A stretch of 30,572 bases of DNA from assembly GCA_032907565.1 (NCBI GenBank), contig JAJJPK010000009.1, positions 1 through 30,572 of the forward strand, in the 5' to 3' direction. This stretch comes from ZC4RG29 sp032907565 (lineage in GTDB: Bacteria > Bacteroidota > Bacteroidia > Cytophagales > Cyclobacteriaceae). The position numbers were made by a program, and so were the translations under genes. Position 1 is the first letter of the stretch. Every line of letters starts with the position of its first letter. Shown here one piece after another: positions 25,125 to 30,572 of the stretch. The notes under the pieces are model-generated. The model did not search any database and had not been told where the DNA came from. It saw only the letters and a program-made list of their open reading frames with translations.

Positions 25125-26036
25125 TTATCTCATTTTCGCTCTCTTGATCAAATACGTCTGCAGTATCTGGTCGAATCCTTGTCGGATATCTGCGTCGATG
25201 TAATCGATCTTGTACTGGTTGCAGCGCATTTTTATTTCCTGGTGAAAGCCGCCGACGAGTTTTTGGTAATGATCTCGCACGTCCAGTGGATTCAGCCTTA
25301 TTTTTTCTTTGGTCTCGAGGTCGACAAATTCAATGGGTCGGTCTTGAAATTCGAATGACAGTTCCGTCGGTTTGTCAAGTACATGAAACACAATCACCTC
25401 ATGCTTGTTATGCTTGAGGTGTTGCAGCGCTTTGAACAGTTCGTTGGTATCTTCTCCTGAGTCGAACATGTCGCTGAAGAGGATCACCAGCGATCTTCGA
25501 TGAATCTTTTCTGCGACTTCATGGAGTACGCGAGCGACATTGGTTTGTACGGCCTGGTCGGGTTTCTGGAACTTCGTTACCTGTTCCAGGAGCGTGAATA
25601 CCTTGTTAAGGTGCGTAGGCGTTGACTTTATCGGGGTTAGCACCTCAATGCTATCCGAGAACTGGCAGAGGCCAACCGCGTCGCGTTGCCGTTGCAGCAG
25701 GTAGCTGAGCGAGGCGGCCGCGAACACACTGAAGTTGATCTTGGAATGCGACTCGGCCGGATAGTACATGGAAGGGGACCGATCCAGTATAATAAGGCAT
25801 CTCAGGTTGGTTTCTTCCTCGAACCTCTTGGTGTATAACCGGTCCGTTCTTGCATAAACCTTCCAGTCGATGTGTCGTGTGCTTTCTCCTTCGTTATACA
25901 GCCTATGCTCGGCAAACTCCACAGAAAAGCCGTGATAGGGCGATTTGTGCATCCCTGTAATGAACCCCTCTACAAGCTGTCGGGCCAGGAGTTCGAGGCT
26001 GTAGCCCTGTTTTATCTGGTTAAGGTCAAGCTTCAC
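25125..26036 (-). CDS. DUF58 domain protein with VWA-like MIDAS motif
   Basis: This 303-aa protein of the DUF58 family contains the family core EFAEHRLYNEGESTRHIDWKV and a VWA-like fold with the metal-site motif D85-x-S87-x-S89 (LIILDRSPSMYY) and a later acidic loop (SDMFDSGED). DUF58 proteins usually work with a MoxR-type AAA ATPase, often in operons also encoding VWA or BatA-like proteins; none of these lies next to it here. The start is GTG at 26036, which gives the expected N-terminus (LNQIKQGYSLELLARQLVEG); the next ATG (residue 29) would cut the family core. Its 3' end faces the REP-like cluster. Confidence 0.9.
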   Translation of the reverse strand: MKLDLNQIKQGYSLELLARQLVEGFITGMHKSPYHGFSVEFAEHRLYNEGESTRHIDWKVYARTDRLYTKRFEEETNLRCLIILDRSPSMYYPAESHSKINFSVFAAASLSYLLQRQRDAVGLCQFSDSIEVLTPIKSTPTHLNKVFTLLEQVTKFQKPDQAVQTNVARVLHEVAEKIHRRSLVILFSDMFDSGEDTNELFKALQHLKHNKHEVIVFHVLDKPTELSFEFQDRPIEFVDLETKEKIRLNPLDVRDHYQKLVGGFHQEIKMRCNQYKIDYIDADIRQGFDQILQTYLIKRAKMR

Positions 26037-26095
26037 GAAACGCCCCTTCTATGGTTAAACACCGATTTACGCAAGGAAATAAATAAAACGTAAGT

Positions 26096-26126
26096 TTTGC
26101 ATTCAAAAGTCAAAATAGTATCTTCG
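26096..26126 (+). promoter_or_regulatory. Promoter of the PUR-family gene
   Basis: TTTG (26096-26099), 19 nt, then TATCTTCG (26119-26126), one base off TAnnTTTG. The leader would be about 35 nt to the GTG at 26168. It lies in the 131-bp divergent gap with the DUF58 gene. Confidence 0.55.
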
Positions 26127-26167
26127 AAATGACCAAACCAAGACCTAACTAAAAAACCTGAAGGATT

Positions 26168-26530
26168 GTGGAAGACAACAAGACAAATGGCCGGGACGAA
26201 ATTTTCTCGACGAAAGTGAAGGCTGGCAAGCGAACCTATTTCTTCGATGTAAAGTCGACCCGTTCAAACGACTACTACCTAACCATCACAGAAAGCAAAA
26301 AGCGGTTTAAGGAAGACGGGTTCACTTATGAAAAGCACAAGATCTTCCTTTACAAAGAAGACTTCAACAAGTTTGTAGAGGCACTTAACAACACGGTCAA
26401 TCATGTAAAGACCGAACTGATGCCAAACGTTGACTTCTCCCAGTTCGACAATCACGAACGGGAGGAAGAGGTCGCGTCGGCCACGAATCCCCCAACCTCC
26501 GACATGGACACGGAGTTAAAGTGGGACTAA
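26168..26530 (+). CDS. PUR-family DNA/RNA-binding protein (DUF3276)
   Basis: This 120-aa protein carries the single PUR-alpha-like repeat typical of Bacteroidota DUF3276: STKVKAGKRTYFFDVKSTRS, DYYLTITESKKRF, YEKHKIFLYKEDFNKFVEAL (about residues 14-78). A charged, probably disordered tail follows. Family members bind single-stranded nucleic acid; the Borrelia homologue is a DNA/RNA-binding regulator, while the role in Bacteroidota is little known. The start is GTG at 26168, preceded by AAGGA, and it matches the usual N-terminal length. The gene is monocistronic by its layout: its own promoter and a clear terminator. Confidence 0.92.
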   Translation: MEDNKTNGRDEIFSTKVKAGKRTYFFDVKSTRSNDYYLTITESKKRFKEDGFTYEKHKIFLYKEDFNKFVEALNNTVNHVKTELMPNVDFSQFDNHEREEEVASATNPPTSDMDTELKWD

Positions 26531-26543
26531 CGGCCGCCGGACT

Positions 26544-26566
26544 GGTCTCTTAACGAGGCCTTTTTT
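26544..26566 (+). terminator. Rho-independent terminator after the PUR-family gene
   Basis: The arms GGTCTC and GAGGCC (one G-T pair) close the loop TTAAC at 26544-26560 and are followed directly by TTTTTT (26561-26566). It sits 14 bp after the stop codon. Confidence 0.7.
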
Positions 26567-26604
26567 GTTTCCATTAGGTTATACGGGTTCCTGCGAAAGA
26601 GCCT

Positions 26605-26612
26605 TATATTTG
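26605..26612 (+). promoter_or_regulatory. -7 element of the ychF promoter
   Basis: TATATTTG matches TAnnTTTG exactly and lies 19 nt before the ychF ATG, just downstream of the terminator. A good -33 TTTG at 19-21 nt is not seen. Confidence 0.45.
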
Positions 26613-26631
26613 CGCCTTTATTCGGCTGCGT

Positions 26632-27729
26632 ATGGCTCTTCAATGTGGAATCGTAGGTCTTCCCAACGTCGGGAAATCGACGCTGTTCAACGCGCTCTCC
26701 AACAACCGTGCGGAAGCAGCGAACTTTCCGTTTTGTACGATCGAACCCAACGTCGGGATCATCAACGTGCCGGATCCCCGGCTCAAAATACTGGCTGATA
26801 TTGTGAAGCCCGAGCGGGTTGTACCCGCTACCATCACCTTTGTTGATATCGCCGGCCTTGTAAAAGGGGCCAGCAAAGGCGAAGGCCTTGGGAACCAGTT
26901 CCTGGCCAACATCCGGGAGGTTGACGCTATCGTACACGTCATCCGGTGCTTCGACGACGACAACGTTGTCCACGTCGACGGTCGGGTAGATCCCGTGGCC
27001 GATAAGGAGATCATCGACACGGAGCTGCAGCTTAAGGATCTCGAATCGGTGGAGAAAAAACTTCAACGGCTCGAGAAGGCTGCCAAGAGCGGTGACCCCA
27101 AGATCAAGAAGGAAATCGCCTCGGTCGCCCGGTGCCGCGAAGCACTGTTGGAAGGAAAAAACATACGCACGCTGGACCTCGACCGCGACGACAGGGAGGC
27201 TGTCGCCGACCTGCAACTGCTTACGGCAAAACCGGTCATCTATGTAGCCAATGTTGACGAGGGAAGCATCCATACCGGCAACAAGTACGTTACAGCCCTA
27301 AAGGAAGCAGTGAAGGATGAGGATGCCGAGGTGGTGGTGGTCTCCGCGGCTATCGAAGCACAGATCGCCGAACTCGAAAACGAAGAGGACCGCCAGGCGT
27401 TCCTCGCCGAATATGGGCTGACCGACTCCGGATTAAACAAGCTCATCCGGGCTTCCTACCACCTTCTCGACCTAATTACTTACTTTACAGCGGGAGAGAA
27501 GGAGGTGCGAGCCTGGACTATAAAAAAGGGCTGGAAAGCACCCCAGGCGGCGGGTGTAATACATTCGGATTTTGAAAAAGGGTTTATTAAAGCGGAGGTT
27601 ATTAAGTTAGCTGATTTTCAGGCACTTAAGTCTGAGCAGGCCTGCCGGGAAGCCGGGAAAATGGCGATTGAAGGCAAAGAGTACACGGTGGAAGATGGAG
27701 ATATCATGCATTTCCGCTTCAATGTTTAA
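26632..27729 (+). CDS. ychF: Ribosome-binding P-loop ATPase YchF (OBG family)
   Basis: This 365-aa protein has the universal YchF layout. The P-loop is GLPNVGKST (residues 9-17), switch II is DIAGLVKGASKGEGLGNQFL (about 72-91), and the altered G4 motif is NVDE instead of NKxD, which explains ATP over GTP specificity. A coiled-coil insertion spans about 130-200, and a C-terminal TGS-like domain about 280-363 (RAWTIKKGWKAPQAAGVIHSDFEKGFI, DGDIMHFRFNV). YchF binds ribosomes and is linked to stress and redox responses. Length and start match the family. A weak stem (GGAAA and TTTCC arms) lies about 15 bp after the stop, before a T-run. Confidence 0.97.
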   Translation: MALQCGIVGLPNVGKSTLFNALSNNRAEAANFPFCTIEPNVGIINVPDPRLKILADIVKPERVVPATITFVDIAGLVKGASKGEGLGNQFLANIREVDAIVHVIRCFDDDNVVHVDGRVDPVADKEIIDTELQLKDLESVEKKLQRLEKAAKSGDPKIKKEIASVARCREALLEGKNIRTLDLDRDDREAVADLQLLTAKPVIYVANVDEGSIHTGNKYVTALKEAVKDEDAEVVVVSAAIEAQIAELENEEDRQAFLAEYGLTDSGLNKLIRASYHLLDLITYFTAGEKEVRAWTIKKGWKAPQAAGVIHSDFEKGFIKAEVIKLADFQALKSEQACREAGKMAIEGKEYTVEDGDIMHFRFNV

Positions 27730-27854
27730 AAAGTTTGGAAATTTTATGTTTCCCGTTGTTGTTTTTTTGCTAGTTTTATAATTCGCACAGGCTCAAATGA
27801 ATAGGCGGGTTTGCCATGTGTTAACTTTTTAGCCCCTATAATTTTTTTCGGATT

Positions 27855-28655
27855 TTGAGAACCAGGATAATTTTTTCGTTAAAGAACAGGGGTGCTCATG
27901 TGCCTTTTCACCATCAGTACCTTCTGGCTCAGCTTATCAAAGGCATTTTGCTCTTTGGATCGAATCCTTCTTATAAGGACTACACGCGTTTCAACTTCTC
28001 CGGCCTGAAAGGTCAGACGAAGATCAGCAGGAAGGGTCTTCACTTTTACTCTTCCAAGGTCACGCTGGTGTTTGCCTGCCAGGATAAGGCCTTTATGGAC
28101 TACTTCCTGGAGCGACTTTTCGAGCAAAAGGAGATCGTCGTGGGCACCCTTCAGCTCATTCCGGATAGCACGGAGATCGAGGAACCGGTTGCCATCAGCG
28201 AGGAGACCAAATTCCTCTGCATTTCTCCCATCGTGCTTATCCCGCCCTCGTTTAACGACGAGCGGGCTAAGAAATTCATTGCCCCCGAAAGCGACGAGTT
28301 TTCTGACCTGCTCTATGAGTCGACGATCGCCCGGATGGAAGAGGCAGGCCAGTATACGGCCGAGCAGCTGGCCTCATTCTATCGCTTTCAGATCCTCCCG
28401 GATGCCGACTACATCAACCGGATTCAGTCCGCACACAAGAAGTTTGCGCGGATTTACCCGTTGTACGACAACGACATCAAATTTGAAGTTCGGGGCTACA
28501 CCTTCCCGTTCACGCTCTATGCAGCCAAGGAGGTACAGCAGTTCGTTTACGACAATGGGCTGGGTCACTTCGCCCACAAAGGATTCGGCATGCTCGACAT
28601 CGCGCATAACGACTCCATTCGCCGGGAGCGACAACATGAAATGAACTACGCCTAG
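27855..28655 (+). CDS. cas6: Orphan CRISPR-associated endoribonuclease Cas6
   Basis: This is a 266-aa Cas6-like RAMP protein. The N-terminal ferredoxin fold begins RIIFSLKNRGAHVPFHHQYLLAQLIKGIL, with candidate catalytic histidines at residues 15, 19 and 20. The C-terminal glycine-rich loop is GLGHFAHKGFGML (235-247), the Cas6 hallmark. Cas6 cuts CRISPR repeat transcripts at hairpins or unstructured repeats. The start is TTG at 27855; no ATG or GTG gives the complete first strand, since the next Met is about residue 80. No CRISPR array, cas1, cas2 or effector gene occurs in the window, so this is a solitary copy serving a distant array or another RNA. A possible promoter (TTTG 27810-27813, TATAATTT 27837-27844, spacing 23) is weak. 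The stop overlaps the stop of the opposing plug gene. Confidence 0.87.
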   Translation: MRTRIIFSLKNRGAHVPFHHQYLLAQLIKGILLFGSNPSYKDYTRFNFSGLKGQTKISRKGLHFYSSKVTLVFACQDKAFMDYFLERLFEQKEIVVGTLQLIPDSTEIEEPVAISEETKFLCISPIVLIPPSFNDERAKKFIAPESDEFSDLLYESTIARMEEAGQYTAEQLASFYRFQILPDADYINRIQSAHKKFARIYPLYDNDIKFEVRGYTFPFTLYAAKEVQQFVYDNGLGHFAHKGFGMLDIAHNDSIRRERQHEMNYA

Positions 28656-29956
28656 CGCGGGTTTTCCTGGAGGCTCACGTAACCGATCAGCAGATCAGCG
28701 TTGATGTTGAACGGCCTGTGATAGATGAAGATCTCGTAAAGGTTTTCGGTTTCAAAATGTGATCCCTCAAAATGAAGGGGCGAGACATCGGGTGATTCGA
28801 CAACATACTGGTAGTCGTACCATCCTTGCTTGAGCAAAATCGCCGCACGGTATTGCTGTGCCGCGGGGTCGTATTCCATCCTGTTCACGTCATCCCGGTT
28901 CCAGTAGTTGAAAGCTCCGGTAACGTACACCTCCCCGTTTACTTTTTCAGCTTCAAGCGTAAAGTATACTTCCACGTAATCGGCCGCAAGCGGGTCGCGA
29001 TAATCCAGATTTTCGATGGCGAACTGCCCGTTCAAATCGTTGTACTGCGAGTACGCCTCGTGTTGTCTGCTCCGGTCGGGCTGAATGTAGACGCGGTACG
29101 GGAAACTGTTCTTGTCTACCGACGCTACGAACCGGCCTGGGTAATTGACAGATCGCAGATCGAAAAACCGGAACTCGTTCCCACCTTTGAACATCTGTTC
29201 CGGATCAAAAAAGCGGTATTCCAGTTCGCGCAGATCCTCGCGCACAAAAGCAGGTCGAACTTCCTGCGCAAGGTTGTCCCACCGCATGTTCTGGCGGATA
29301 GTCACAGACACGTCGAGCATCGGATTCTGGATTTCCACATTCCTGTAGTTGACCTTAAAGTTCAGCTGCTGATTCAGAGCTGTGGCCCGACCGGGGCCAA
29401 TCAGCGTCCGCTCTCTCGCTATTGTGACACGGTTATCAAAGACCATGAATCGTCGCGACAGGACGATATCATCCCGGTTTCCGTCGCGATAAACTACCAC
29501 CACATAGTTTCCCGGAAGTCGCACCGGCGGCACGTTGAGCCGGTAATGAACATAGGGTACGGTAGTGTCTATAGAGAACTCATAGTCCGTCACCGGCACC
29601 TCATTGTACTCCATCATATATTCGAGCGGGGCCAGGCCCGACGCAGTCCAGTCGCGATTGCAATGCACAATACGGGCATAATAGCGCTGTACGGGCTGGT
29701 CAATGTCGTCAAACTCCAATACCAGGTTGGCCTGCCCAAGGGGAGTAACGGCCGGAAGGAATTCGTTCTCCCGGGCCCCGAAGCCGGGGTATAGCTGCAC
29801 TGTCTTGATTTGGGACTCATACGTGCGGTCCGCCAATTCCAGTTTTTTAGGGGTACCCTGGAAAATTTCCGAACTTTGGATGTCGGCGGAGCCGAACCCG
29901 CCAGCGAGCCACGCCCAGGACATGAAAAGGGGTGCAATCAGCATGAAATACTGCAT
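28652..29956 (-). CDS. Type IX secretion system plug protein (DUF5103)
   Basis: This 434-aa exported protein has a signal peptide MQYFMLIAPLFMSWAWLAGG and the DUF5103 core: KTVQLYPGFGARENEFLPAV, LVLEFDDIDQPVQRYYARIVHCNRDW, LPGNYVVVVYRDGN, GEVYVTGAFNYWN, LKQGWYDYQYVVE and EIFIYHRP. In the structurally characterised SprA translocon of Flavobacterium johnsoniae a protein of this family plugs the periplasmic side of the channel. The ATG at 29956 is preferred over 30094, which lies inside the divergent sigma-factor gene and has no leader. The family identity is clear; the role as plug in this organism is by homology. Other T9SS-linked genes in the window are cargo (5875-7506, 14525-22705), not machinery. 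Confidence 0.92.
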   Translation of the reverse strand: MQYFMLIAPLFMSWAWLAGGFGSADIQSSEIFQGTPKKLELADRTYESQIKTVQLYPGFGARENEFLPAVTPLGQANLVLEFDDIDQPVQRYYARIVHCNRDWTASGLAPLEYMMEYNEVPVTDYEFSIDTTVPYVHYRLNVPPVRLPGNYVVVVYRDGNRDDIVLSRRFMVFDNRVTIARERTLIGPGRATALNQQLNFKVNYRNVEIQNPMLDVSVTIRQNMRWDNLAQEVRPAFVREDLRELEYRFFDPEQMFKGGNEFRFFDLRSVNYPGRFVASVDKNSFPYRVYIQPDRSRQHEAYSQYNDLNGQFAIENLDYRDPLAADYVEVYFTLEAEKVNGEVYVTGAFNYWNRDDVNRMEYDPAAQQYRAAILLKQGWYDYQYVVESPDVSPLHFEGSHFETENLYEIFIYHRPFNINADLLIGYVSLQENPR

Positions 29957-30071
29957 GATACGGTTACAGCGCGTAAATTTCGATAATTCAACGTGGGAAG
30001 CATAGCCATCATTTCCAACTATTCCGTATAAGGCTGTGTCAAATAAATCAAGCAACCCCTCCATCCCGCGA

Positions 30072-30572
30072 ATGCTCGATGAATCAGAGCTCATTGAAGG
30101 CTGCCGAAAAGGCGACAGGGCCTTTCAAAAGGCCTTGTACGACCGTTACTGTCGGAAAATGATGGTGGTTTGCCTGCGGTACTCCCGGTCAACCGCCGAG
30201 GCGGAAGACATACTTCAGGAAGCATTCGTCAAGGTCTTTCAGGGTATTAAGGACTTCAGGCAGGAAGCCCGCCTCGAAACCTGGATTACCCGCATTATGG
30301 TCAATACGGCTTTAAACGCACAACGCAGAAAACTTTACCTGTATCCCATGGTGGATGTGGAGGAACTCAATCTGCCAACGGATGAGCTGGTCCTGCCGGA
30401 ACTGCATTTTTCCCAGCTTCTGGAGTTTATACAGGAGTTGCCGCAAGGGTGCCAGATCGTTTTCAACCTTTTCGCCATTGAGGGGTATAGCCACCAGGAA
30501 ATTGCAGAATGCCTGGGGATATCGGAGGGTACTTCCAAGTCTCAATACGCCAGGGCTAAGTCCCTGTTGCAA
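30072..30572 (+). CDS. ECF RNA polymerase sigma factor, 3' end beyond the window
   Basis: An open frame of 167 codons runs off the window end. It starts MLDESELIEGCRKGDRAFQ. Sigma region 2 is visible (LYDRYCRKMMVVCLRYS, AEDILQEAFVKVFQGI, FRQEARLETWITRIMVNTAL, about residues 22-80), as is region 4 (ELPQGCQIVFNLFAIEGYSH, QEIAECLGISEGTSKSQYAR, about 122-160) with its helix-turn-helix. It is 20 or so residues short of a typical ECF factor. It is divergent from the plug gene with 115 bp between. No anti-sigma gene is visible because the window ends. No consensus promoter was found in the gap, and the target regulon is unknown. Confidence 0.92.
   Translation, partial: MLDESELIEGCRKGDRAFQKALYDRYCRKMMVVCLRYSRSTAEAEDILQEAFVKVFQGIKDFRQEARLETWITRIMVNTALNAQRRKLYLYPMVDVEELNLPTDELVLPELHFSQLLEFIQELPQGCQIVFNLFAIEGYSHQEIAECLGISEGTSKSQYARAKSLLQ

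Noticed and set aside
26527..27273. 248-codon antisense frame over ychF
   Set aside because: It overlaps the unquestionable ychF gene completely and has no recognisable domain.
28826..29794. 322-codon antisense frame over the plug gene
   Set aside because: Shadow of the DUF5103 gene; no family resemblance and no upstream signal.

Overview
The window looks like a chromosomal segment of a Bacteroidota bacterium, probably a Cytophagales-like gliding or surface-active species. The support comes from several sides: a T9SS type A sorting domain on one secreted protein, a gliding-motility (CHU_C, type B) C-terminal domain on a 2,726-residue adhesin, a T9SS plug protein (DUF5103), a PUR-family DUF3276 protein, tandem FtsX/MacB-like permeases, and promoters of the Bacteroidota type (TTTG, about 19-20 nt, TAnnTTTG). 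No plasmid, phage or classical IS genes are visible, and no tRNA or rRNA.

Layout. Bases 1-5802 hold a co-directional cluster of FtsX-like permeases. Two are frameshifted, one is reduced to a 36-codon start-to-end fusion, and only the last (3358-5802) is intact. Bases 5875-9156 hold two secreted proteins: a CotH-like protein with a T9SS tail, and a beta-propeller (TolB/PD40) protein with an N-terminal DUF1349/LamG-like region. Bases 9151-9634 contain a small YjbR-family gene flanked by an inverted pair of a 30-bp hairpin element; a third copy lies at 3305. Chromosome-condensation gene smc follows on the minus strand (9653-13192) with a near-perfect promoter, then a membrane-anchored unknown (13409-13975).

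Bases 14156-22705 are a probable two-gene unit: a 115-aa secreted protein and a giant T9SS adhesin built from 8 plus 12 Ig/PKD-like repeats. An acyl-CoA reductase (LuxC family) ends against the adhesin and is divergent from a 2[4Fe-4S] ferredoxin. The 959-bp gap at 24166-25124 is filled by a dense cluster of palindromic REP-like repeats bounded by inverted 23-bp copies. After it come a DUF58 protein (minus), a PUR-family protein, ychF, an orphan cas6 with a TTG start, the T9SS plug protein (minus), and an ECF sigma factor cut by the window end.

Themes. Type IX secretion links the CotH protein, the adhesin and the plug protein. Hairpin-forming repeats are prominent at gene 3' ends. The cas6 gene has no CRISPR array or other cas gene in the window, so its substrate is open. 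I see no clear, complete novel multi-gene system. The best leads are the bounded REP cluster, the 30-bp hairpin family around yjbR, the orphan cas6, the higher-order repeat structure of the adhesin, and the decaying permease cluster.
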